NCBI RefSeq assembly: GCF_000972845.2
Contig: NC_040016.1
Coordinates: 22,054,807-22,118,806, forward strand
Direction of reading: 5' to 3'
Source: Larimichthys crocea
Taxonomy: Eukaryota > Chordata > Actinopteri > Sciaenidae
DNA: 64,000 nucleotides
Below, piece by piece: positions 46,446 through 54,920 of this stretch. The number at the start of each line of letters is the position of its first letter. Position 1 is the first letter of the stretch. A program made the translations under genes and the position numbers. The notes below the pieces were generated by a model. The model did no database searches and was not told the DNA's origin. It saw only the letters and a program-made list of their open reading frames with translations.

Positions 46446-47975
46446 TTTTTTTTACACATTTTTTTTTATTGTGATTTTCTCATTGATTTAAACATTGACA
46501 TTCAAACTGGACATTTTAACCATTATACCCCGGTCTGGCAAATAAATAAATTAAAAATAAATAAATAAAATAAAATAATATAATAATGGTAATAAAATAG
46601 ATGAATAATAATTAAATAAAACATAAATAAATTCCAATAGGATCACAGCAGCAGTGCATAAGTTACAGAACTTGTACAATAATCACAATTCAAGGTGTGA
46701 GTTCCAGAAAGTCTATATAAGGTCTCCACAAACTAGCAAAATTCTTTTCTTTTTACAATATATGTTAGTCTCTCCAAAGCGAGACAGGACATCAGTTCTT
46801 TTGTCCACATTCCAATAGAAGGTGCGTCCATATTTCTCCACAATAGTGCGATTATCCTCCTGGCTTGTAAGAGTCCAAAGTCAATGAGCAGTGAATGCTG
46901 CGAGATACAACAAAGTTTTCTGGATAATTCCCGTAAACATATTTTGGCTTGCAATGGAACTTCCCTTCCAACTATAGCCCGATACAATGTAATACACTTT
47001 TCCCAGAATTGGTGTATCTTAAACATTCCCATAAACAATGAATTAATGTACCCTTTTCTTCTCTACATTTCACACAAATATCAGGTACATAGGGTATATG
47101 TGATTCAATCTGCAAGGTGTAAGAATAGTGCGCATTAACCACTTATTGTAGCAGCTTATATTTGGTATTAACGACTGGGTCTGAGCCTAAAACAAGCCCT
47201 TCCCAGTCAGCTTCCTGGAATCCTCCCTTAAATCAGTTATCCATGCCCCATCTTTTTGGAAGATGACTCCTTTGAATGTGTAACAGTATAATGAACAGTG
47301 AAAATTGTCCTCTGCCATCCATGTGGGATAGAGTCAATTTCTCAATTTTAATAGTGGAGGTAAAGACAGTTGTTTATGCGTGGACAAATAAAATGTTTCA
47401 GTTGGAGGTATTTAAAGAAGTGTCTTCTGGAATATCATTCTCACACAGTTGATTATATGACATCAAGCTACCTTCTGCATATAAATCCAAAATTTTTGCA
47501 GCACCTTGTTAAACCACATCCTAAATCCACCATCTGCTCTCCCCGGTATAAAAAAATTATGCCCCATATAGGGGTAAACTGTGATAATGCTGGTGTGTCT
47601 CCGACCTGTTGGTGTGCAGAGTACCACACTGAAATGGTATTTCGAAGAAAGGGATTTTTTGTTGTTTAACCAGTCCTTGACACTTGCGAATATAAATAAA
47701 GCTTGAGAGGAAGCCCTAGTGTTGACGTCTCCTCTATAGTCACCCAAGCAGGAGGAGAAGTTACTGAAAAGTAATACATTGCTGTCCTTAGCTGGGCGGC
47801 CCAGTAATACAGTTTTAGATTGGGGAGCTGAAGCCCCCTCTTTCATAGGAAATATAATAATTTTAGTTGTAGCCGGCCTTTGTCATTCCAGATGAATGGC
47901 TAATAATTTATTAATGTTATGAAAAAGAGATTCAGGTAAAGGAAGCGGAAGTGATTGGAAATAGATAAGAAACTT
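46446..47975 (-). pseudogene. L1 ORF2 C-terminal part and 3' UTR, broken
   Basis: Downstream of the frameshift near 47982 ORF2 homology continues in other frames. Readable stretches include FLIYFQSLPLPLPESLF, LQLPNLKLYYWAAQLRTAMY, PAWVTIEE, NPFLRNTISVWY, LSQFTPIWG and PGRADGGFRMW. These are the usual L1-type sequence after the reverse transcriptase. They are separated by at least four frame changes or stops (about 47982, 47840, 47665, 47560). The stretch also contains the low-complexity (ATAA)n part of the 3' UTR. Confidence 0.8.
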
Positions 47976-50409
47976 GGCAAGACAACATTTTAATTATGTT
48001 TATGCGACCAATCATAGATATAGGCATCCTGGTCCATCGATTTAGCATCTCCCTCACCCCGTCCACCAGAGGGTCATAATTTAAAGAAGCTATTTGTTTC
48101 ACATCAGGACTGATTTTAACCCCCAAATATGTAAAGCCTTCTTTAGTGGCTGTGAATGGTGTATCTACAATAGGCTGCAGTCTTTCATTTTCATCCAAAA
48201 ACATTAGTGCAGATTTGGAATTATTTATTTCATACCCTGATATGTTTCCAAATGTGTCTATTAAATTCGTTAATTGGGGAATACTATCTTTTAAGTTTGT
48301 TAAAAAAATAATTATGTCATCCGCGTATAAAGCTATGCGATGCTCATATCCTCCAATAGTTATACCCGTGATGTCTTTATGGGCTCTTGTGGCCATGGCC
48401 AAGGGCTCAATAGCCAACACAAATAGCAAAGGCGATAACGGACACCCTTGTCTCGTTGATCGGTGGAGAGTAAATGGTTTAGAGACATTATTATTGGTCA
48501 ATATTTCAGCAGTTGGGTTTGTATACAAGAGCTTTACCCATCTTAAAAAATTTGCACCAATTCCAAACCGCGGGAGTACGTTAAAAAGGAAACCCCACTC
48601 GATCCTGTCAAAAGCTTGACGCGCGTCTAGGGATAACACAGCTGTATCTCTAGAGTTATGTTTTTCATACAATATGTTCAGAACACGCCGAATATTATGA
48701 AATCCATGTCTATTTTTGACAAAGCCATTTTGATCCTTGTCAACAAGATGGGGAAGATACGACTCCAGTCTTCTGGCCAAGGCCTTGCAGAGTATTTTAA
48801 TGTCACACCCCATCAGACTAATAGGCCTGAAAGAGGAGCATTCGTTTGGTGGTTTGTTTGGTTTCAGGATTAAAGTTATTATCGCAAGTCTCAAGGATGG
48901 AGGGAGTATTCCCTTTATATAGGATTCCTTATACATGTCCAATAATGGGACCAAAAGTTTCTCCCCAAATCTCTTGTAAAATTCAATTGGAAAGCCGTCC
49001 GGGCCTGGTGCTTTTCCGCTCTGCATACTTTGAATGGCTTCTGCTAATTCCTTCGTTGTTAGACTGCAATCCAATTCCTTTCGCTCATTTTCTGACAAAG
49101 TCTGAAACCTCAATTGATCTAGAAAAGAATTTTGACTGTGTAAATCATCTAAACGCTCTGATGTATACAAGGCCTCATAGAAATCACTAAAAACATTATT
49201 GATCTCCACTGGTTCTGAAGTCATATTGCCTGCAGGTGTCTTAATGCTGTTGATTGCTCTGTCTAATTGCTTTTTCTTAAGTCGCCAAGCCAGCAGTTTA
49301 CCACATTTTTCTCCTTGATCATAGTAGGACTGTTTTAGCCACATTAAATTTTTTGCGACTTTTTCTATAGATAATTTGTTATATTTGGCTCTCATAATTT
49401 GTAAATTCTTTGCTCTTTGTGGACTGTAATTATCATACATTTCCTGTTCCAACATTTTAATTTGGTTTTCAATTGTCTCCATTTCCATACGTTGTTGTTT
49501 CGCTTTAGATTTCGTAAAGCTAATAATTTCCCCCCTGATATATGCTTTGAATGCCTCCCATCTAACACAAGCATCAGTCTGGTCACGATTGATTTCAAAG
49601 TAATTGTCAATGCGTTCTTCAGCAAATTTTATAAACTTTTCATCCTGCAGTAACTCAACAGGAAATCTCCATCTCTTAGGGTTATGAATAAATGTATCTA
49701 TATGTAAATTTAATGATACAGCCGCATGATCACTAATGACAATGCTATCATACCAGCATTCTTTAATTTTTGAAAGAAGTCCAAATGAGATCAAAAAATA
49801 GTCAATTCGCGAGTGGGTGCCATGTGTACTTGAATAACAGGAGTATTCAACTTTATCTGGGTGTAGTTCCCTCCATACTTCAACCAAATTCAAATCTTTA
49901 CAGGACTGCAATAGTATTTTCCTTGTTTGTATATGAGTAGAATCAAGGTTAGTAGAACGGTCTTTTGTGGGGACTAAAGCGCAATTAAAATCACCACCGA
50001 TAATGTACATACCTTGCAAGGTGGACAGAGTGAGGAAGAGATTCTGAAAAAATGTTGGATTATCATCATTCGGACCATAGATGCAAACCAGATTTAGTCG
50101 ACATGTGGATATGTTACCTTGAATAATGATGTACCTACCATATTGATCACAAATAACATTAGTGGTTTGGAACGGTAAAGATTTATGTATAAATATAAGC
50201 ACACCCCTAGCATGATTGCTGTATGGAGCACACAAGACCTGACCTGGCCATCTCTTTTGCAATCTGTCAATTTCTGTTAGTCTTAAATGTATCTCCTGCA
50301 AGAAAACTATTTGGGACTTAAGTTGTTTGATTCTGTTTAAAACTTGCTTTAATTTGGCTATTTCTCTCAGCCCCCTAACATTCCAACTAGTGATTTTTAT
50401 TTTAGACAT
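47932..50409 (-). CDS. L1 ORF2 protein: endonuclease and reverse transcriptase (truncated)
   Basis: 825 codons from ATG 50409 to a premature stop at 47932; L1-type ORF2 proteins usually have about 1,250-1,300 residues. The N-terminal APE-type endonuclease shows SWNVRG (residues 8-13), QE (38-39), GGDFN (138-142, with Asp140 and Asn142) and SDH (226-228). The reverse transcriptase covers about residues 455-725, with GKAPGPDGFP, SFRPISL, ALSLDA-type AVLSLDARQAFD, RQGCPLSPLLF and the catalytic YADD at 695-698. The endonuclease nicks target DNA and the reverse transcriptase copies the element RNA from that nick. Both catalytic domains are intact; an extra T near 47982 shifts the frame, so the C-terminal part is lost. 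The start is chosen at MSKIKITSWNVRGL, just before the first endonuclease motif. Confidence 0.93.
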   Translation of the reverse strand: MSKIKITSWNVRGLREIAKLKQVLNRIKQLKSQIVFLQEIHLRLTEIDRLQKRWPGQVLCAPYSNHARGVLIFIHKSLPFQTTNVICDQYGRYIIIQGNISTCRLNLVCIYGPNDDNPTFFQNLFLTLSTLQGMYIIGGDFNCALVPTKDRSTNLDSTHIQTRKILLQSCKDLNLVEVWRELHPDKVEYSCYSSTHGTHSRIDYFLISFGLLSKIKECWYDSIVISDHAAVSLNLHIDTFIHNPKRWRFPVELLQDEKFIKFAEERIDNYFEINRDQTDACVRWEAFKAYIRGEIISFTKSKAKQQRMEMETIENQIKMLEQEMYDNYSPQRAKNLQIMRAKYNKLSIEKVAKNLMWLKQSYYDQGEKCGKLLAWRLKKKQLDRAINSIKTPAGNMTSEPVEINNVFSDFYEALYTSERLDDLHSQNSFLDQLRFQTLSENERKELDCSLTTKELAEAIQSMQSGKAPGPDGFPIEFYKRFGEKLLVPLLDMYKESYIKGILPPSLRLAIITLILKPNKPPNECSSFRPISLMGCDIKILCKALARRLESYLPHLVDKDQNGFVKNRHGFHNIRRVLNILYEKHNSRDTAVLSLDARQAFDRIEWGFLFNVLPRFGIGANFLRWVKLLYTNPTAEILTNNNVSKPFTLHRSTRQGCPLSPLLFVLAIEPLAMATRAHKDITGITIGGYEHRIALYADDIIIFLTNLKDSIPQLTNLIDTFGNISGYEINNSKSALMFLDENERLQPIVDTPFTATKEGFTYLGVKISPDVKQIASLNYDPLVDGVREMLNRWTRMPISMIGRINIIKMLSCQVSYLFPITSASFT

Positions 50410-50460
50410 ATTGGTGTTTTAGTCTTGTGAGCAAGATGCAGCTCTGTCCTGCCAGATAGA

Positions 50461-50515
50461 CCATATAAGTAAACAAAGACACTGCTGATAGGAGCCTTGA
50501 TGACATGTAAGAGAG

Positions 50516-50557
<42 letters not shown>

Positions 50558-50562
50558 ACAAA
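50461..50562 (+). mobile_element. Possible short poly(A) retro-insertion inside the L1
   Basis: About 55 bases plus a 41-base A run (50516-50556) lie between two identical 11-base words CTGCCAGATAG (50449-50459 and 50563-50573). This fits a tiny 5'-truncated retro-insertion with its target duplication, in the orientation opposite to the L1. The source RNA is not recognised. Confidence 0.4.
50516..50556. repeat. 41-base poly(A) tract
   Basis: Uninterrupted A run on the plus strand. It creates spurious poly-Phe frames on the minus strand. Confidence 0.95.
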
Positions 50563-51211
50563 CTGCCAGATAGCCCCCTTCCCACCCCCCACACTTCCCC
50601 AACTGAAGTGTTTTATGACCTGAACACTGAACATTGCTCCCGTCTTTCCCCACCTTTCGCTAATTGAATGAGGAGCACTGATCCACATTTACATGAGGAG
50701 CAGTTAATTAGTCAACGTGAGTCTTGAACCCATCACCAACCGTGCACTACACTTATAACAATCAACATAGTTTTTCCCTAGATATTCAAAATGGGACGGA
50801 TTTGTCTATAAAAAAATAAAATTATAATACATTGAAATTAAATTTACTCCCTAACCCACCCCCGTCTCCAGTCATCACTTTACGTAAATGAGCTTCAATA
50901 ATAAAGTAAGAGAAAAAAAAAGAAAAAGAACTGTCATAATGTTAATGACTTTCAATTTTAAGCTAAAAAAACAAAACGGGGGTAGGGAGCTCAAATAGAC
51001 CATTTCCGGTTCACACTCCGTTCGGATTGTTCATTATAAACAGTTATGCAATAAACTTATATCTTCTTAGTAAACAAAAAACAAAAAACAAAACGTAAGT
51101 GTGCCGGGTCATTTATAACATTAGTATTGCCAGTCCCATCAGTCCACCTCACTGTTACTGTACCTCTTACAGCGGTTACCTGTCATCAGAGGCTGACTGT
51201 GATGAGAAGAG

Positions 51212-52090
51212 TTAATCTTTAGGTTGAATTTTACGGTGAAATTCCTCTGCTTCACGCGGTGAAGAGAAGAGGACCACCTTCCCGTCATGGACCACTCTCA
51301 TCTTGCAGGGATTTAGCTGGAATCCCCGAAATTTCCCCATCTCACCAAACAGCTTTCTGGCCGTGTTAAATTCCCGACGCTTCCGCATCGTTTCTGCTGA
51401 AAAGTCCTGCACCAAAGTGATCTTAGCTCCATCATGTAGGATATTTTTCTGTGATGAAAGGCGATAAACAGTCTCTCTATCCTGAAATTTCCAGAAGCGT
51501 ATAAGAACGGCTCTGTGTTGGTTAGGCTTTGCCGGCGCTAAGGTGCGATGTACCCGCTCCAACACCGGGGTCTGATCCGCGCTCAGCCCCAGCCACCGCG
51601 GCAGCATTTCTCGGATAAAATCCAGCAAAGGTCGCGTACCTTCGGCGCCTTCTTTGAGACCAAACATACGCAGGTTCTTCCTCCTGCTTCGGTTCTCCAA
51701 GTCGTCGGTCTTCATCTCCAAATGTGTCAGCCGTTTTACAGTTGAAGCCAACTCCACGCGTACACCCTCAAGTTCCTCCTCTGCCGCCATCACTCGGTTC
51801 TCCGCTTCTCCGATGCGTTGAGTGTGCTCCGACACGTCCTGTTTAACTTCAGCCACTTTGCCTTCTAATGCAGTTATAGCACTGGTCACCTCTCCGAGGC
51901 GGTTATTAATGCCATCTAGTTTTAGTCCGAACTCGGATCGGAGCGACTTTAGCTCTCTTAGCACATCTGCTATGCCGGCCATGCTACTAGCATCTGCTTG
52001 CTCGGGTGAAGCCCCTTTCTTGTTTTGAGCGGTCGGTTTTCGAGCTCTGGTAAAAATGTCACATTCCTTACTCGCATGAGATGTCGACAT
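51212..52090 (-). CDS. L1 ORF1 protein (RNA-binding chaperone)
   Basis: An intact frame of 292 codons. After a basic N-terminal tail (1-36) a long heptad-rich segment (about 40-133) predicts the coiled coil used for trimerisation. ENRSRRKNLRMFGLKEG (132-148) is the typical entry into the RRM-like domain of L1 ORF1 proteins (compare the usual ENRSRR.NLRI.G.PE). The C-terminal domain follows with HRAVLIRFWKFQDRE and a basic RKRREFN. The protein would coat the element RNA and help form the ribonucleoprotein with ORF2p. It lies upstream of ORF2, separated by about 800 bases. The first ATG after the 5' UTR is used. Confidence 0.93.
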   Translation of the reverse strand: MSTSHASKECDIFTRARKPTAQNKKGASPEQADASSMAGIADVLRELKSLRSEFGLKLDGINNRLGEVTSAITALEGKVAEVKQDVSEHTQRIGEAENRVMAAEEELEGVRVELASTVKRLTHLEMKTDDLENRSRRKNLRMFGLKEGAEGTRPLLDFIREMLPRWLGLSADQTPVLERVHRTLAPAKPNQHRAVLIRFWKFQDRETVYRLSSQKNILHDGAKITLVQDFSAETMRKRREFNTARKLFGEMGKFRGFQLNPCKMRVVHDGKVVLFSSPREAEEFHRKIQPKD

Positions 52091-52223
52091 AGTTGACGCT
52101 GAGTGGAAAATCTGAATTCCAAGCCACTGTCCGGGGAATAAAAAGATTTTTGTGCACGGTTGATCAGAGCCTCTCTTCTAAGCTGCCATCTTCGTCGGGT
52201 CACGTGACCTCCCCATCCCGTCA
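52091..52223 (-). promoter_or_regulatory. L1 5' UTR with YY1-like site and E-box palindrome
   Basis: On the minus strand, within the first 40 bases after the duplication, the element has GGTCACGTGACC (52198-52209), a perfect 12-base palindrome holding the E-box CACGTG, and AAGATGGC (complement of 52185-52192). AAGATGGC is the core of YY1 sites, which in mammalian L1 lie near the start and set the transcription start. Placement here is similar, so an internal promoter is plausible. Confidence 0.55.
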
Positions 52224-52232
52224 TGGTGAAAT
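52224..52232. repeat. Right target-site duplication of the L1 element
   Basis: TGGTGAAAT, matching 46437-46445 exactly and lying directly before the presumed first base of the element. Confidence 0.8.
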
Positions 52233-52507
52233 ACTTTCTTGGCTCTCAGCTCCTCAGCTTTTTAGGATGATGAGTCAAGTTTGAGACCTTGATTCCCCCT
52301 CTGCGCTGTGCCAGATCTGTTTGGACTTCAGGTGAAATCTCAATGACCAACGATTGGAATCAAGAACTACCTCAGGACAGTATTCAGCTCGGTCTTCTTA
52401 GTATTTTTGAACTTAGATGAGTTTGACAGCAGCTCAAAGCTGTTGTCTTACTCTTCTACAGTTTGTCTTATAGGCTTCTTTCCCTCTGTTTGTTCTGTGT
52501 ATAATTT

Positions 52508-52620
52508 AAAGGTCCAGTGTGAAGGATGTAGCAGCAGCGAGCGTTGTAGTTCCAGGTTGCGACCCTCTCGTTTCACCCTGTCCTTCCACTATGTGAAACA
52601 TTTTTGGTCCAAACAAAGTG
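52508..52620 (+). repeat. MITE fragment (10740 family)
   Basis: AAGGTCCAGTGTGAAGGATG is the inverted end of the element at 10740. The following part is diverged and the far end is not seen. Confidence 0.5.
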
Positions 52621-52984
52621 ATTTAAACGTTTAATTGGTTAAAACTTCATTATTAATATTTTTGTCTCCACCTGCTTGAAGGTTTGTTGGATGATGCTAC
52701 TCCATCGTTCATCGTGCATGCAGAACATAAAAGCAGCTTTTTATTTCTTCAATGACACCAACAACAGACCTCTTATATAATCTGACATGATCAGCCAACA
52801 AAGAGCCGAGCTGGGAATCTAAAACTTTCTTCCAGTCTGTTGTCGATAGTCATCAGGTTCAGTCTGGGTCGTTTCCACATCAGATTAAACAACTTGAAAC
52901 TGACAAACTGATTTAATTCTTTGTGTCCTATGAAACAAAGAGCAGCTCTTTAATTTGCTGCCAGCAGCAAAACTCAAAAAACAG

Positions 52985-53030
52985 GTTTGTTTGTTTGTTT
53001 GTTTGTTTGTTTGTTTGTTTGTTTGTTTGT
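52985..53030. repeat. (GTTT)n microsatellite
   Basis: About 11 uninterrupted GTTT units. Confidence 0.95.
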
Positions 53031-53535
53031 CGTTTACTGGACTGATTACCTCGTTTAACGACAGCAAACAATAAAACTCGTCATGTTAAAGATGATATTT
53101 GGTCCTGGAGTTTCTTGGCTGTACATGCAGGCTGCATGAGAAGAAAAGTAAAAGCACCTCGGAGCTCTGCAGGAAGCGGTTCAGGTTCAGAAAACCTTCA
53201 TAAGTGAGTTCAAACGTGTGCCAGGTCCTAAAGTCTGAGCCCATTCCACATTTATCGCCGTCACATTCATGATCGGCGCTGGCCGAAGACATTTTGACTG
53301 GCGCAGCAGGCGAAGCAGGTGTAAACAATAAAAGCGAAAGTCGGCTGAATTCCATTTAGCTGCTTCGGTTTCAGGGTCACGACTTGACCGGGATGCATCA
53401 CGGCCGGACGGCGCCATCGTTAACGTTCAAAATCAAGTCGTAACATCGACTGAGAAAACGGCCTGCTGCTTCACGGTTCTGATCCGAGTGTCTTCACATC
53501 ATAATCATGTCCTGATGCGGTTCTCCAGAGCTGCA
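53031..53535. other. No gene recognised; overlapping minus-strand frames
   Basis: Minus-strand frames start at ATG 53417 (MAPSGRDASRSS) and ATG 53355, the latter containing MSSASADHECDGDKCG. They overlap in different frames and have no known motif. The region may be an unrecognised repeat like its neighbours. Confidence 0.35.
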
Positions 53536-53539
53536 GCAC

Positions 53540-53640
53540 GTCTTTTCTACCGTGAAAGTACGTAAGACTGCAGTGTACAAATACTCTGTTATCATGTCTT
53601 TTGTAAAAGTATGCGAGTACAATTATTAAACTGAACTGTC
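53540..53640 (-). repeat. AGTACTT-type repeat fragment
   Basis: TCTACCGTGAAAGTACGTAA, CTGCAGTGTACAAATACTCT and TTTTGTAAAAGTATGCGAGT resemble an internal part of the family at 28415. Confidence 0.45.
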
Positions 53641-53721
53641 CAGACACATTTCCTGTTGAGTCTTTGCAGACTGAACACACCCTGAATCAGAATTTCGAAT
53701 AAATCATCAAAAGAAAATATG

Positions 53722-53800
53722 AACGGACGCTTGTTCCCATCCATTACCGCCGTGAAGTGGAGGAAGTTTATTTTGGGCGTCCAGTTTTCTGGAAGTGGAC
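53722..53800 (+). repeat. Dispersed repeat shared with 54011 and 62149
   Basis: ACGCTTGTTCCCATCCATTA recurs with changes at about 54018, and GTGGAGGAAGTTTATTTTGG with CCAGTTTTCTGGAAGTG recurs in reverse at 62149-62190. Class unknown. Confidence 0.55.
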
Positions 53801-54089
53801 GATGAGAAAATGTCCGACAGTTGGACAAGAAACCTCTGGTTGACGCATCAATGCAAAAGATGAAAGACTGTGGACTCGACTACGACTCCCAGGGTGCATT
53901 TCAGTAAAAACGATTCTTGTCTTTATCTCCTCAAAGTTTTCATCATGTGCAAATGTTTTGCTTTTTTTTTTTTTAACCAAATTTCAAGTAATTTGTCAAA
54001 AGCAAAAGTGAATGAACGCTTGTTTCCATCTGTTATCGCATCGTGGTGGACTGTAGATATAAAAGTAACAAAAACATAACTGTTCTGAT

Positions 54090-54195
54090 TTTCAGGTGAT
54101 TATACTCTAATAAAAACATAATTATGTTATTTTATTATGTCATATTTCTGTTCTGTAAACAGAGCCCCCTAAATGTGACACACTGGACCTTTAAG
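54090..54195 (-). repeat. MITE fragment (10740 family)
   Basis: TTTTCAGGTGATTATACTCT, AATAAAAACATAATTATG and CCTAAATGTGACACACTGGA-CCTTTAA match one half of the teleost element seen at 10740, in the opposite orientation. Confidence 0.65.
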
Positions 54196-54785
54196 CCGAC
54201 CGCCTCACCCCCCCGCTCAGTGCACTGATCTCATGGTGAGTCAGGAGTGAAGCAGATATTTTCTTTGGAGTTTACGAAACAATTAATCAGCGATTATAAT
54301 CGCATGACTCAGATTCGCTGATTAAAAATAACACTTGTATTGTGTCATGAATATTAATGCTCCACTTTAAGCTCATTATCAAATCATGCATGAGTTACAG
54401 AAGACACATCTTTCCTTCAGCTGGACATTAGATCACAGCGTGGACGCGTGTGTGATTAGTCTCCACAGTTTGTGATTCTGGAGAAAATTAGTCAGCTCGC
54501 AGCATGAAGTGAACGTGAAGTGAAGTCAGTGAACGCAGCGCTTCATGAACTTCTGTTGAAGACACGGGTCACATGCTCAGCCTCATTCTGAGTCAGTAAT
54601 GGAGTCTTGCTTCATATCTGCAGAGTGACAAAGATTACAGCTGCTCTTCCCGAGAAACAAACTCCTTAACTTAGGTCACATGAGCTCTGGAAGAACCAGT
54701 AAGTGGACCCTGAGTTCCCAGCATCTGGTCCACTCAAAGACATCTGAGTAACCAGTTCAGTACATGCAGCAGTTAGTGAGCACGC
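54196..54785. other. No gene recognised
   Basis: Unrecognised sequence. Confidence 0.5.
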
Positions 54786-54787
54786 TG

Positions 54788-54872
54788 GGGCAGCTGTGGC
54801 TCAGCAGGTGGAGCGGGTCGTCCAATATCCAACATATTGAACCCCACATTGCTCCCAGTACTTCACCACTGA
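54788..54872 (+). mobile_element. tRNA-derived SINE, internally deleted
   Basis: GGCAGCTGTGGCTCAGCAGG followed by TGGAGCGGGTCGTCCA is the tRNA-like head with the A box (TGGCTCAGCAGGTGG). It jumps directly to ATTGAACCCCACATTGCTCC, the body of the same SINE. The B box segment usually between them (GGTTCGAATCCC) is missing, so the copy could not be transcribed normally. Confidence 0.75.
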
Positions 54873-54920
54873 TTAGCTGATCACAAGCTGAAGAGTCTGA
54901 TCAACAGTACAGTCCATTCA

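Larger units (their letters stand above)
50410..51211 (-). other. L1 inter-ORF region
   Basis: About 800 bases between ORF1 and ORF2 with no frame of its own, longer than in most L1 elements I know. It includes the poly(A) segment at 50461-50562. Confidence 0.7.
46446..52223 (-). mobile_element. Full-length L1/Tx1-clade LINE
   Basis: A non-LTR retrotransposon of about 5.78 kb on the minus strand. In order: 5' UTR (52091-52223), ORF1 (51212-52090), an 802-base inter-ORF region, ORF2 (50409 down to about 46.8 kb, disrupted), a T-rich-on-minus 3' UTR with (ATAA)n on the plus strand (46540-46630), an AATAAA signal (complement of 46465-46470) and a short poly(A) end (T run 46445-46453). Flanking 9-base duplications show retrotransposition as one unit without 5' truncation, which is uncommon for LINE copies. 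Frameshifts and stops in the last third of ORF2 make it inactive. Confidence 0.93.

Noticed and set aside
48146..48619. 157-codon plus-strand open frame
   Set aside because: It is the antisense of the reverse transcriptase region of L1 ORF2.
50397..50688. Poly-Phe open frames upstream of ORF2
   Set aside because: Produced by the 41-base poly(A) tract on the other strand.
53187..53417. Minus-strand frame MAPSGRDASRSS with a good start context
   Set aside because: Overlaps another frame, lies among repeat fragments and shows no motif or convincing splice donor.
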